Notes: generated by a model not told the origin, from the letters alone. Numbered from the stretch's first letter, positions 45,094 to 53,871 are shown. The stretch is 64,000 bases of DNA from Sporosarcina thermotolerans (GCF_030067815.1 NZ_CP125968.1:663501-727500), one strand, 5' to 3'. Numbers and translations are program-made.

Positions 45094-45120
45094 TGAACTT
45101 TTCTACGGTATGATGACTCT
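45094..45120 (+). promoter_or_regulatory. Candidate ECF promoter before second sigma gene
   Basis: TGAACTTTTC, then GACTCT 15-16 bases on, echoes TGAACCTTTTCC/GTCTAA at 32815. Both start AAAATGAAC. It lies 25 bases before the sigma gene. Confidence 0.5.
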
Positions 45121-45140
45121 TATAGGGGAGAGGTGAGATT

Positions 45141-45664
45141 GTGAATGTCGTTCGATTAGTGAAGAAAGCGAAAAAGGGGAATAAAGAAGCATTGCTGGAG
45201 CTGATAATGGCGCAGCAGGATGACTATTACCGTCTCGCCCTAACGTACACGGGAAATCCGCATGACGCGATGGATGCGATGGAAGATATGATCGTCAGCC
45301 TATATGAAAAAATGCATCAGTTAAAAAAAGAAGATGCCTTTTATAGTTGGAGTAAAACCATCCTTGTGAACCGTTGCAAGCTGATGTTGAAGAAACAGGG
45401 GAAAGTCGTCTTGTTAGAGGAATGGAACAACATGAATCCTCCCATAACCCTCATGAGCAAAGGGAGCAGCAACTGGAAATACAAGACATGCTTGAGTTGG
45501 TAAATGATTATCAAAGGGAAGCGATCCAATTAAAGTATTTACATGACTTGGATTATGAAACGATCGCCGAGATTACGAATGTTTCCGTTGGGACCGCGAA
45601 GTCGAGGGTCTTTCAAGGGCTGAAGAAAATAAAAGAACAGTATAGGGGTGAATCCCATGAATGA
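45141..45664 (+). CDS. ECF-type sigma factor (second), one frame break
   Basis: The repaired protein is about 174 aa with region 2 (RLALTYTGNPHDAMDAMEDM, then SLYEKMHQL) and region 4 (QLKYLHDLDYETIAEITNVS, then VGTAKSRVFQGL). GTG 45141 follows GAGAGGTGAG. The break is near 45435 (AACAACATGAATCC); one A gives a run NNNESSHNPHEQ. The anti-sigma start overlaps its stop. It is a diverged paralogue of the pair at 32872 rather than a copy. Confidence 0.88.
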
Positions 45665-46948
45665 GATTGAAAAGCGGCTCGCTGAAGAGAAGGAAAGGTT
45701 GGAAAGTGTTACTACTCCAGTGGAATTGGAAGGCCGGCTCAGGCAAGCGCTCGATGGTGTTCCCGTCAAAAAGAGACGAAAACCGATGTGGTTACTGGCG
45801 GCAGTGGCCCTATTATTCTTCAGTTTAGTCAGCTATAACTATAATGGTTTAGCATTCTACGGAAAGAAAATAATGGGGTTTGATGAACTTATGAGTAGCA
45901 CACTTGCCGAATTGAATGAAGAAGGAATGGGTCAACTCATCGGGAAAGTGTAGCATTGGAAGACGGTACTGAATTGACGGTGGATGGCATAATGACAGAT
46001 GCCAATCAGTTCATACTTTATTACACGCTTTCGAATACATCTGAAGATGAAGATATCCCTTTTGCGCGCATCAAAGGTTTTCTCACAGATTCGAATAGGG
46101 CACAAGGGGTATCCATATGGAATGAAGAAAAATCCGAAATAAAAGGGCAGATGTATTTCGAACCTGTCAGCCCTTTTGCGAAAAAACTGACGTTAGAATA
46201 TACAAAGTGGACGGACTTTGATGGCGGAACATCAATAAGTTCTTCGATTACATTCCCGTATGACCCGAACAAAGCTATGCAGACAGAACTCAAACAGAAA
46301 ATAAACAAAACAATAAAAGTCGACAAAGGGAAAATCAAGTTCAAGACAATTACCGCTACACCTACAGTGACGAAGATTACAGCGGTAGCAAAGGTGACGA
46401 ATGCCAGCCGAGTCTTTAATCCTTACGGTGGAATCGAATTGTATGCAAATGGCAAACCCCTTGGCGAAGTGATCAGTGGTAGTTCGAGCTCTAAAGGAAT
46501 CGGTTCTTTATTATACGACACAGACATTGAATTTAGCTTTGATTCCTTGCCAAAGAAGCTGGACTCCCTGGAGTTGGTGATTAATGAGATTGTCGGCTAT
46601 ACGACCGTTAATGAAGAAATTCCGCTTGACCCGCTAGATGGGCAGCCTCACCTTGTCAAAGAGAAAGAGATCTGGGTGAGAGATGTATCGATCACGGACG
46701 GTATGCTTGAGGTTAGAATAGCGACCGATGAAGATGTCATGTTAGACGGTGTCACAGTTATGGGGCAAGGGGGTTCATTCCCACTAAAGACGACCGTCAG
46801 ACAAGACTATGAGGAGCTTGAAGATGGACGGATTGTGAAGGTGCGTACATTGCTATTTCCCACAGATGCAGTGCCTGAATCTATGATGATTAAAGGAATG
46901 CACCATATGAAACCAGTTGGCGAATTGATTGAAATTACTGTAAAATGA
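45657..46948 (+). CDS. DUF4179 anti-sigma factor (second), one frame break
   Basis: It has a cytoplasmic N-terminal part of about 45 residues, one membrane helix (MWLLAAVALLFFSLVSYNYN) and an extracytoplasmic DUF4179 domain (TELTVDGIMTDANQFILYYT). The break is in AAA near 45941-45943; a fourth A gives IGKSVALEDGTELTV. The repaired length is about 430 aa. ATG 45657 overlaps the sigma stop. It is followed directly by 3-hydroxybutyrate dehydrogenase, 24 bases away, with no clear terminator between. Confidence 0.87.
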
Positions 46949-46972
46949 ATTAAAACAAAAGGGGGCGTTTTC

Positions 46973-47749
46973 ATGTTGAAGGGAAAAGTAGCATTAATAA
47001 CAGGCGCAGCAAGCGGAATTGGGTTGGCAATTGCACGGGAGTTTGCGAAAGAAGGGGCCAAAGTCGTCATAAGCGATTTAAATAAAGAAGCGGCGGATAC
47101 AGCAGTTGAGCAACTGATATCGCAAGGGTACGAAGCATTGGCAGTCGCTTGTGATGTAACGAAAGAAGAGGATATTGAAAAAAGTTTTGATGAAACGATT
47201 AATACCTTTGGACGTATCGATATATTGGTGAATAATGCTGGTTTGCAATATGTCTCTCCGCTTGAGGAATTCCCTACTGATAAATTTGAACTTCTTATAA
47301 AAGTGATGCTCACTGCACCTTTCATTGCAACGAAAAAAGCTTTTCCACTTATGAAAGAACAGCAATTCGGGCGGATCATCAATATGGCATCCATCAATGG
47401 GCTTATTGGATTTTCTGGGAAAGCTGCATACAACAGTGCGAAGCATGGTGTCATCGGGTTGACGAAAGTATCTGCACTTGAGGCGGCGCCTTTTGGAATT
47501 ACAGTCAATGCATTATGTCCGGGTTACGTCGATACGCCACTCGTTCAAAAGCAGCTTGCCGATCTCTCCAAAACAAGAAATGTACCTTTGGAAAAGGTGT
47601 TTGAAGAAGTCATCTATCCACTTGTTCCTCAAAAAAGATTGTTATCCGTGCAAGAAATTGCGGACTATGCCGTATTTTTAGCAAGCGATAAAGCGAAGGG
47701 TGTAACAGGCCAGGCAATTGTATTGGATGGCGGCTATACGGCACAGTAA
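46973..47749 (+). CDS. 3-hydroxybutyrate dehydrogenase (SDR)
   Basis: The intact 258-aa SDR has TGAASGIG at residues 10-17, NNAG, and the catalytic YNSAKHG. The stretch GFSGKAAYNSAKHGVIGLTK and LCPGYVDTPLVQKQ with downstream KRLLSVQEIADYAVFLAS are typical of D-3-hydroxybutyrate dehydrogenases, which oxidise 3-hydroxybutyrate to acetoacetate. ATG 46973 follows GGGGGCG. It probably serves ketone-body or polyhydroxybutyrate turnover. It may be read with the sigma/anti-sigma operon. Confidence 0.85.
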   Translation: MLKGKVALITGAASGIGLAIAREFAKEGAKVVISDLNKEAADTAVEQLISQGYEALAVACDVTKEEDIEKSFDETINTFGRIDILVNNAGLQYVSPLEEFPTDKFELLIKVMLTAPFIATKKAFPLMKEQQFGRIINMASINGLIGFSGKAAYNSAKHGVIGLTKVSALEAAPFGITVNALCPGYVDTPLVQKQLADLSKTRNVPLEKVFEEVIYPLVPQKRLLSVQEIADYAVFLASDKAKGVTGQAIVLDGGYTAQ

Positions 47750-47816
47750 TAGATATCGGATAAATTACAGCAATATGGGAAAACTGATTTGTAGATAGAC
47801 GAAAGGAGATTTATCT

Positions 47817-47978
47817 ATGAATCAAAAGAAAGAGCCTCATGAAACGCTGACTGTAAAAGATAATGGTTTATCTTCGACGCAAGAAGTGTTGTATGCAAAG
47901 GAATTTAAGAGTGCAGACAAAGCTGCGAAAGAAATAGGGAACCAAATAGGGAATAAAAAACAAGAAAAAGACCAATAA
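47817..47978 (+). CDS. Small charged protein, 53 aa
   Basis: ATG 47817 follows GAAAGGAGA. The peptide is hydrophilic (MNQKKEPHETLTVKDNGLSS at the start; AADKAAKEIGNQ-like end) and is followed by a terminator. I recognise no family. The composition resembles small spore-associated proteins of Bacillales, without proof. Confidence 0.6.
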   Translation: MNQKKEPHETLTVKDNGLSSTQEVLYAKEFKSADKAAKEIGNQIGNKKQEKDQ

Positions 47979-47979
47979 T

Positions 47980-48030
47980 AAAAAGACCATGACAGATTGC
48001 ATCCCCCTGCAATCGGTTGTGGTTTTTTTA
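47980..48030 (+). terminator. Terminator after the 53-aa gene
   Basis: AAAAGACCATGAC…GATTGCA / TGCAATC…GTGGTTTTTTT long imperfect stem with T-run. Confidence 0.8.
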
Positions 48031-48130
48031 TGCCTTGCTTTACACAAAGACTGTGTTCGATTAATAAAACTCCAATTGCAATCATAAGATTAGTTGTATT
48101 TAGGCTCGCCAAAAGATAGGAATTGAACCG

Positions 48131-48231
48131 AGTCGGTGATAAAGTCGCTCAAGTCGGTGATAACAGGCTGAGAGTCGGTGATAAACTACCAAGAGTCGGT
48201 GATAAACACTGCAAAGTCGGTGATAACGCAT
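48131..48231. repeat. Phased intergenic array, core AGTCGGTGATAAAC, 21-bp period
   Basis: AGTCGGTGATAA starts at 48131, 48152, 48173, 48194 and 48215, five units exactly 21 bp apart. With the terminator and a TATAAT at 48315 it fills the 385-base gap before the alpha/beta hydrolase. The GGTGATAA part is shared with the array at 62485. Confidence 0.93.
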
Positions 48232-48363
48232 TTCCCCCGGTTAAAAGCCGCCAATCCACCATTATTTAATTTATAAACTTTCATTTTCATCTATAATTTT
48301 ATTTTATTTTCCTATATAATTAGATTGAGCATCATAATAGATATAAAAGTAAAGGAAATGAGC

Positions 48364-49323
48364 ATGATTAAAATAAATTGGAAGAAATTATTGGTTCTTT
48401 TTGCAGCCGTCTTCCTGGTGATTCAAGTTGCTGGCAGTTTCTTTTTCTATGAATTGGCGATTAAGCGTGGCCCTAAGGAATTCTTGCAGGGGAATGCCGA
48501 TTTGGAAGTGTCAGAGAAGTCAATGGATCTTTATCTGAATGGTGATTGGTTAAAGTGGGTAAAAGCGCAGAAGTTTGAAACTCTACATCTGACTTCGCGT
48601 GATGGATTGCAGCTAACAGGCTATTATTTACCCGCATCCAAACCAACGAATAAGCTTGTCGTTTTGACGCATGGCTATTTGGGTCACGCAAAACAAATGG
48701 GGCTGTTCGGTCAGTTTTATCATAATGAGTTAGACTATAATATCTTCATGCCAGATGCAAGAGGGCATGGGAAAAGTGAAGGAAATTATTACGGATTCGG
48801 CTGGCACGATCGCCTTGATGTGATAGATTGGACGAATCTGTTAGTACAAAAGTTAGGTCCGAAAACGGAAATTGCATACCACGGGCTATGGATGGGTGCT
48901 GCAACTGTACTAATGGCAAGCGGTGAGAAGGAGATCCCCCGTCAAGTGAAAGCGATTGTTGCGGATAGTCCATATCAATCTGTTTATCAACTATTCACGT
49001 ATCAAATGAATCGGATGTTCCACTTGCCTGCTTTCCCGTTGTTGGATGGAACAAGTGCCTTAACGAAAATCAGGGCAGGTTATTCATTTAGAGAAGCAAG
49101 CGCGTTGAAAGAAGTGAAGAAAGCGTCCGTCCCGATCTTCTACATCCATGGGATGAGCGATTCATTCGTCCCGACGGAGATGGCGGAGGAATTATACGAA
49201 GAGACTTCGAGCGATGCTGAGATTTTCCTTGTACCTAATGCGAATCATGGCGAGGCTTATGCACTTTCCGGCGAGACGTATAAAGTGAAGGTCCATCATT
49301 TCCTTGACCGCTATTTAAAATGA
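48364..49323 (+). CDS. Alpha/beta hydrolase with altered nucleophile position
   Basis: This 319-aa protein has an N-terminal membrane anchor (LLVLFAAVFLVIQVAG), the oxyanion segment THGYLGH, and the acid and base of the triad in FYIHGMSDSFVP and PNANHGEAY. The nucleophile elbow, expected GxSMGAATV, reads HGLWMGAATV: Trp replaces the catalytic Ser by a single base (TGG for TCG). Either the base is wrong or the protein is not a hydrolase of the usual type. The rest matches YqkD-type membrane-bound hydrolases of Bacillales. ATG 48364 follows AAAGGAAATGAG; ATG 48358 is too close. Confidence 0.85.
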   Translation: MIKINWKKLLVLFAAVFLVIQVAGSFFFYELAIKRGPKEFLQGNADLEVSEKSMDLYLNGDWLKWVKAQKFETLHLTSRDGLQLTGYYLPASKPTNKLVVLTHGYLGHAKQMGLFGQFYHNELDYNIFMPDARGHGKSEGNYYGFGWHDRLDVIDWTNLLVQKLGPKTEIAYHGLWMGAATVLMASGEKEIPRQVKAIVADSPYQSVYQLFTYQMNRMFHLPAFPLLDGTSALTKIRAGYSFREASALKEVKKASVPIFYIHGMSDSFVPTEMAEELYEETSSDAEIFLVPNANHGEAYALSGETYKVKVHHFLDRYLK

Positions 49324-49324
49324 A

Positions 49325-49366
49325 AAGCAGGTTCCCGTTTGACTGGGAACCTGCTATTTTTTTGGA
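49325..49366 (+). terminator. Terminator after the hydrolase gene
   Basis: AGCAGGTTCCC / GGGAACCTGCT stem with seven T. Confidence 0.95.
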
Positions 49367-49391
49367 AATTGATTTTCCGGACAAACTTATT

Positions 49392-49505
49392 GATCATTTC
49401 CCAACTGTTATCGATCATTTCCCAGCATATATCGATCATTTCAAAAGACTTATCGATCATTTCCCTTGATATATCGATCATTTCCCAATATATATGGTCA
49501 TTTTA
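49392..49505. repeat. Phased intergenic array, core TATCGATCATTTCCC, 21-bp period
   Basis: GATCATTT starts at 49392, 49413, 49434, 49455 and 49476, with a degenerate GGTCATTT at 49497; all steps 21 bp. It lies between converging genes, just past the hydrolase terminator. Confidence 0.93.
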
Positions 49506-49555
49506 GGACCTTTGGCACGTATTGGTTTTGTCTGACAGAGCCCGGCAATGGCATA

Positions 49556-49747
49556 TTATTTGTTATCCCGGTGAATCTGTCTCTTCACCTCTTCAGGATC
49601 TGTGTCGCTATATTGAGCGGTCCCTTTGCCGTTAGTATGGGCTATGATTGCCATTATCTCGTTATAGCTAAGTCCGGAGTTAGCATTTTGACGCTTCACT
49701 TCATCGATATCCGTCCCAGCTTCTGTAAGTTTTTTCGGTTCATTCAT
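49556..49747 (-). CDS. Small hydrophilic protein, 63 aa
   Basis: ATG 49747 follows AGGAGGTGGAGA. The protein contains two similar motifs, TDIDEVKRQN near the start and TDPEEVKRQI near the end. That spacing recalls gamma-type small acid-soluble spore proteins (…TDAQQVRQQN…), but the middle (NEIMAIIAHTNGKG) does not fit. It is monocistronic. The spore link is a weak inference. Confidence 0.6.
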   Translation of the reverse strand: MNEPKKLTEAGTDIDEVKRQNANSGLSYNEIMAIIAHTNGKGTAQYSDTDPEEVKRQIHRDNK

Positions 49748-49867
49748 ACTCTCCACCTCCTATGTTGCATTAGCATTCCACCAAATAAAGTTTTCATGTT
49801 ATTATTATAACTATCTAAATGTTTCTTCTAATCCGACGGAGGGAAAATAGATTTGGAGGTGGGAAGA

Positions 49868-50419
49868 ATGGAAAAGACTATTTATATTGTGCGGCATTGT
49901 TCGGCTGAAGGACAGGCAGCGAATGCGGGTTTGACTGCTGAAGGGATTATGCAGGCTGAAAAGTTGGCGGCATTTTTCAATGAAATCGATGTAGATCGAA
50001 TTGTGACAAGTCCTTTCGTCAGAGCGAGAATGACAGCCGCGCCGATCGCTCAGTTGAAAGGGATTTATTATGAGGAAGATAGTAGGCTTGCGGAGCGAAC
50101 GTTGAGCTCGCAATATCTTGAAGATTGGTTGGTGAAATTAGAGGAAACTTTCCTGGATGTCCATTTGAAGTTTGAAGGTGGGGAGTCAACAGAAGAGGCG
50201 ATGGAACGTGCGCGAAAAGTGGTGGATGAACTACCGGTTGGTTCGAAGGTAGTTTTAGTGACACACGGAAATCTAATGTCCTTGCTGTTGAAAAGTTTTG
50301 ATGACGGGATTGGGTTTGAGGAATGGCAGGCACTGACGAATCCTGATGTTTATTGTATTCAAGTAGGTAGGGCCGCAACAGTTATTGAACGGGTTTGGAA
50401 AGATGATGTTTTGATTTAG
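49868..50419 (+). CDS. Histidine phosphatase family protein
   Basis: The 183-aa protein has the RHG-type motif as RHCSAEG at the start, the later catalytic region VTSPFVRARMTAAPI, the acid residue in LAERTL, and the second His in VTHGNLMSLLL. Members are phosphoglycerate mutases or phosphatases of sugars and small metabolites; size fits a phosphatase. ATG 49868 follows GGAGGTGGGA. The next small membrane protein gene starts 12 bases after its stop. Confidence 0.85.
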   Translation: MEKTIYIVRHCSAEGQAANAGLTAEGIMQAEKLAAFFNEIDVDRIVTSPFVRARMTAAPIAQLKGIYYEEDSRLAERTLSSQYLEDWLVKLEETFLDVHLKFEGGESTEEAMERARKVVDELPVGSKVVLVTHGNLMSLLLKSFDDGIGFEEWQALTNPDVYCIQVGRAATVIERVWKDDVLI

Positions 50420-50431
50420 GGGGAGTGTAGA

Positions 50432-50671
50432 TTGAGCACGACAAAAAGGGTTTACGGATTATCGATCTTTTTTTCGGTGTTGGCATTTTGGGTTTATTTC
50501 AAAGCGTTTCAATGGGTTTTCAATCAATTCTTTTCTTCGACGACAGTAACGGATATCATCTCTGTAATCATTGTTCTTATCGTTATCGTTCCAGTTTCGC
50601 TAATGACTGGTCGGAAAATAGCGGCGAAATTTGTAGAAAAGACCGAGGAAAAACCTGTTTCAGATGAATAA
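50432..50671 (+). CDS. Small membrane protein, 79 aa
   Basis: TTG 50432 follows GGGGGAGTG. Two membrane helices (LSIFFSVLAFWVYFKAF and IISVIIVLIVIVPVSLM) are joined by a short loop, and the tail is charged. It is coupled with the histidine phosphatase gene and ends in a terminator that overlaps its stop codon. The function is unknown. Confidence 0.7.
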   Translation: MSTTKRVYGLSIFFSVLAFWVYFKAFQWVFNQFFSSTTVTDIISVIIVLIVIVPVSLMTGRKIAAKFVEKTEEKPVSDE

Positions 50672-50692
50672 ATCTGAAGCAGGTTTTTTCTT
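50650..50692 (+). terminator. Terminator overlapping the 79-aa gene end
   Basis: AAACCTG…TTCAGAT / ATCTGAA…CAGGTTTTTT stem and T-run. Confidence 0.9.
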
Positions 50693-50754
50693 GGTTTTGA
50701 AGATGTTTAGACATCCATAAAATACCCCAACATAAAGGAAGGAGGCGATTCTGA

Positions 50755-51945
50755 ATGCTTTTTGAAATAAGATCAGTGAGACACCAGCCAGACTTAATCT
50801 CATTCGCATGGAATGACGTTGGTGGATTTTACAATGTATATAAAGACGGCAAGCATCTCTATGAAGGGGATGCTGCAGAGTTCCAGGATGGGGATCTCGA
50901 AGACGGCAAGGTTTATCAATATTTAATTGAACGTGTCGAAAACAATCAAGTAGTAGATGTAATGGCTATGCAAACTTCCGCATTTGCGATGGAGAAAAAT
51001 ATCGAAAATCCTTTGCAGTCGCTTGTTGTGACAGCGATTGTCGCAAAGACGCAAATTGCGTTGTCATGGGAGGAGATCAACGATGTTGTCGGGTATGGCA
51101 TTTACCGAAACGGTGAGTTCATTGGAATGGTGAATACGAACCGATTCATTGACCGTGATATTGATGTGGACCAATCATATGTGTATTTGATTCGTTCAAG
51201 GCGTCCAATCCATAAATCGGGCGAGCGTTTTGCATCAATGAAGTCGGCACTTTCCAATGTTTTTGGAGCACTGACTGCATCAAGATCCGAAACTGCAATT
51301 GAGACATTCACAACGGTTAAATTGATCGGAAAACCTAAAACGATTCTTCGACCGATGAATGAGCGAGAACAGGAGCCGGAATCCATCGATCAATGGAGGT
51401 TCCGCTATACAACATTCTTGGCTGACGAATGGGTAAGAAACCCGAATCCACTTTCGCCCAATCACTTTTTTAAAGGTGACGGACGTGGTTTTGATCCAAC
51501 TGGGGAAGGGTTCCGAACCCGTGTAGATATTGAGCTCGCGTACGATGAAAAGGGAGAGCCGATGAGATTCACGAAAGAGGTGGGCCCTTCAATCGCATAT
51601 GATCATTTGAAACGTTTCAGGGAGAAAGCAAAAGCATCCGCTGATGGTATTACAATGGAACGAACCGATCGTGGGAAAGGGGAAAGTGGCTTTATACTGA
51701 CGCATTGCATTGGAAATCCTTTGGCCGCTGCCCCTTCAATTGACTACGAGGTGACTGCCGATTTTAATAGGGAGGGCACTTTCGATATGTCAGGCTACTT
51801 CGACCCGGCGCCTCACCATGAAATCTATTTAATAAAAGGACGAGGCGATAGATGGCGCTCCATCCTGCAAGTTGAAAGCAGGGGGCTCGCCTTCATGTCA
51901 GACGCAATCGCTTATCATTATTGGCGCTGTACGAACTTTGAGTGA
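50755..51945 (+). CDS. Putative DUF3238 protein with fibronectin-like N-terminal part
   Basis: The 396-aa protein has two beta-sandwich repeats at the N-terminus (residues about 5-85 and 90-170, with FYNVYKDGKHLYEGDA and GYGIYRNGEFIGMVNTNRFI) resembling fibronectin type III domains. The C-terminal half (FRYTTFLADEWVRNPNPLSP to …AFMSDAIAYHYWR) fits DUF3238, which I assign from memory. No signal peptide is visible. DUF3238 has no known function. ATG 50755 follows GGAGGCG. A promoter and operator for mhqD follow its stop. Confidence 0.6.
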   Translation: MLFEIRSVRHQPDLISFAWNDVGGFYNVYKDGKHLYEGDAAEFQDGDLEDGKVYQYLIERVENNQVVDVMAMQTSAFAMEKNIENPLQSLVVTAIVAKTQIALSWEEINDVVGYGIYRNGEFIGMVNTNRFIDRDIDVDQSYVYLIRSRRPIHKSGERFASMKSALSNVFGALTASRSETAIETFTTVKLIGKPKTILRPMNEREQEPESIDQWRFRYTTFLADEWVRNPNPLSPNHFFKGDGRGFDPTGEGFRTRVDIELAYDEKGEPMRFTKEVGPSIAYDHLKRFREKAKASADGITMERTDRGKGESGFILTHCIGNPLAAAPSIDYEVTADFNREGTFDMSGYFDPAPHHEIYLIKGRGDRWRSILQVESRGLAFMSDAIAYHYWRCTNFE

Positions 51946-51954
51946 CTGGAAGTT

Positions 51955-52001
51955 TTGACAACGGAATAATACCTTGTTATAATTATCTCGAATTCAAGAT
52001 A
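51955..52001 (+). promoter_or_regulatory. mhqD promoter with MhqR-type operator
   Basis: TTGACA (51955-51960), 17 bp, TATAAT (51978-51983) is a near-perfect promoter. Directly after the -10 sits TATCTCGAATTCAAGATA (51984-52001), one mismatch from the MhqR box I recall (TATCTcgaAtTCgAGATA). MhqR is the MarR-type repressor of quinone-stress genes in B. subtilis. Binding there would block initiation. Confidence 0.8.
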
Positions 52002-52053
52002 AAATTCAGCGGGATGTTTTGTACATCCGGTTTACAATAAAGGGGGATTTACA

Positions 52054-52664
52054 ATGAAGCATATTTTCAAGCAAGGGATTAATAAATCAAAGCCGACTCT
52101 ACTTTTATTACATGGGACTGGTGGACGGAACAGGATTTGATACCGCTTGCGGGGATGATTGACCCGGAAGCCTCTGTATTAAGTGTGCGAGGTAATGTGT
52201 CGGAAAATGGGATGCCACGCTTTTTCCGCCGTCTTACTGAAGGTGTATTTGACGAGGAGGATCTAATCTTCAGAACGAATGAATTGCATGCATTCTTAGA
52301 TGAAGCAGCTCTTGAGCATGGATTCGACAGGTCGAATATTGTCGCAATCGGTTACTCGAACGGTGCGAATATCGCGGGAAGTTTATTGTTCCATTATGCG
52401 GATTCATTGAAGGGTGCAATTTTACATCATCCAATGGTGCCGAGACGCGGAATTGAATTGCCTAAATTGAACGGGGTTCCCGTGTTCATCGCAGCAGGGA
52501 AGAATGATCCGATTTGTCCAGCACAGGAGACGATTGATTTGGATGAATTGCTTGTTGGTGCGGGTGCGAGGACGGAAGTTCATTGGGAGATGAATGGCCA
52601 TTCGTTGACAAGGACAGAAGTGGACGCAGCTGCGGAATGGTATTCAAGAACATTTACTGAGTAA
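52054..52664 (+). CDS. mhqD: MhqD-type carboxylesterase/hydrolase, one frame break
   Basis: The repaired protein is about 203 aa, a small alpha/beta hydrolase: LLLLHGTGG, the nucleophile elbow GYSNGA, Asp in AGKNDPICP and His in MNGHSLTR. MhqD belongs to the MhqR regulon induced by quinones and catechols. The MhqR-like operator supports the name more than the sequence alone. The break is near 52130 (GGTGGACGG); one base gives GTGGTEQDLIPLAG. ATG 52054 follows AAAGGGGGA. A decayed copy of its 3' end lies at 53690. Confidence 0.82.
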
Positions 52665-52680
52665 GTAATTCGTAGGTGCG

Positions 52681-52822
52681 CATAAATTGCACCAGACGCG
52701 CATAAAACGCGTTAGACACGCATAAAACGAAAATTTTACGCATAAAACATACTTAAAGACGCATAAATATTTATTATGCGTCTTTAAAGGGATTTATGCG
52801 TTATTCACGCGATTTATGCGTT
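52681..52822. repeat. Phased intergenic array with inverted half, core CGCATAAA, 20-bp period
   Basis: CATAAA starts at 52681, 52701, 52721 and 52741 (20 bp) and 52762 (21 bp). Then the reverse complement TTTATGCG takes over at 52774, 52794 and 52814, again 20 bp apart. The switch point forms a palindrome AAAGACGCATAA / TTATGCGTCTTT. This is the same core as at 20381. Confidence 0.93.
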
Positions 52823-52838
52823 TTTTTAAGTATTATAA

Positions 52839-52872
52839 AAGGCCGACCCCGTGTGTGGGCCGGCTTTTTACG
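52839..52872. terminator. Terminator between mhqD and the converging gene
   Basis: AAAAGGCCG…CCC / GGG…CGGCTTTTT stem; it can serve both sides and overlaps the last codons of the minus-strand gene. Confidence 0.85.
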
Positions 52873-53587
52873 TTTGTTTTCGTCTTTTGAAAGGGAGGAA
52901 TCGAATCATTAAAAGGACTCCGACAAAGAATGAGAAAAACGGGAAGATGAATGGGAATAAAATAGATGGCATCCAATTCCAAGCATCCGTATAATAACCA
53001 ATTGCAAATGGAGAGGCGCCGCTATTATTCAATAATAGGGTTTGCAAGGCATTACGGTTGGTGAAGCTGAACGATTCTCCTTCCAAATGGCCTGCCTCGT
53101 TAATACTATATAAATCGTATGTTAACATCGTTGGGTCAATAGTAATCCCCACTTCAATGGGGTCGTTAGTTTTCTTTAAAATCATATACAGTTTTTCTTC
53201 ATCTCTCCGTTTATCTTTCAGGATGATAAAAGAAATATTGCCGTAGTATCTTGCCAATCCTTCTTCTTCAATCCGTATAGGGTACTGCTCCAATTTATCG
53301 ATTTGTTCTCCATTGACAACGACCGATAAATCGGCAAAAGCGATAGTATATTTCCAAGGATCCGTATAACTTTCCTTATCAATTGGCGTTTCTTCAACCG
53401 TTACAGTGTGATCCTTATAGAGGAACGTTGATTTCGGTGGTGGATATCTGTGACTAATAATATGGAGGTCGTAACGATTATGCATTTTAGCAGTATGTGT
53501 CTTTTCCATTGCCATTTGCGCAGTTAATGGAAGAGAGCTAAGAAATAAAATTACCCCTATTAAGAATAGTACCCATCTTTTTTTCAA
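52868..53587 (-). CDS. Secreted/membrane protein of unknown function, 239 aa
   Basis: The protein has an N-terminal signal or anchor (VLFLIGVILFLSSLPLTAQM), a middle part of about 170 residues outside the membrane, and a C-terminal membrane helix (LFPFIFPFFSFFVGVLLMI) before a basic tail. I recognise no family. It lies exactly between mhqD with its array and the decayed copy of both, so it may have arrived with the duplication. Confidence 0.7.
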   Translation of the reverse strand: MKKRWVLFLIGVILFLSSLPLTAQMAMEKTHTAKMHNRYDLHIISHRYPPPKSTFLYKDHTVTVEETPIDKESYTDPWKYTIAFADLSVVVNGEQIDKLEQYPIRIEEEGLARYYGNISFIILKDKRRDEEKLYMILKKTNDPIEVGITIDPTMLTYDLYSINEAGHLEGESFSFTNRNALQTLLLNNSGASPFAIGYYTDAWNWMPSILFPFIFPFFSFFVGVLLMIRFLPFKRRKQT

Positions 53588-53687
53588 CTACCTAATCCCC
53601 TCGTTTTCATACAGCTGTTGTTTAATTGTATGTTACCATAGAATGGAAGATCCGCGTCCTTCCATATGTGAAATATAAACGGTCTGT

Positions 53688-53870
53688 CAATCGGCTGCGA
53701 AATGGTACACAAGAACATTTACAGAATAAGCTGTTCGTATGCACGCATAAATTGCACCAGACACGCATAAAACCATAACTTTACACATAAATCGCATCAA
53801 AAACGCATAAAAATTTTTTATGCGTCTTTCAAGGGATTTATACGTTTTTTTAAGTATTATAAAAGGCCGA
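53688..53870 (+). pseudogene. Decayed duplicate of the mhqD 3' end, its array and terminator start
   Basis: 53688-53726 repeats the last codons of mhqD (KWYTRTFTE for EWYSRTFTE, then stop). The array follows, then the same AAGTATTATAAAAGGCCGA leading into the terminator, where it breaks off at 53870. The copy has four forward and two reverse array units against five and three in the parent. Confidence 0.85.
53744..53846. repeat. Phased array, duplicate copy, core CGCATAAA, 20-bp period
   Basis: CATAA starts at 53746, 53766, 53786 and 53806, then reverse TTATG/TTATA at 53818 and 53838; 20-bp steps within each half. It is the counterpart of the array at 52681, shorter by one unit in each half. 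Confidence 0.92.
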
Positions 53871-53871
53871 T

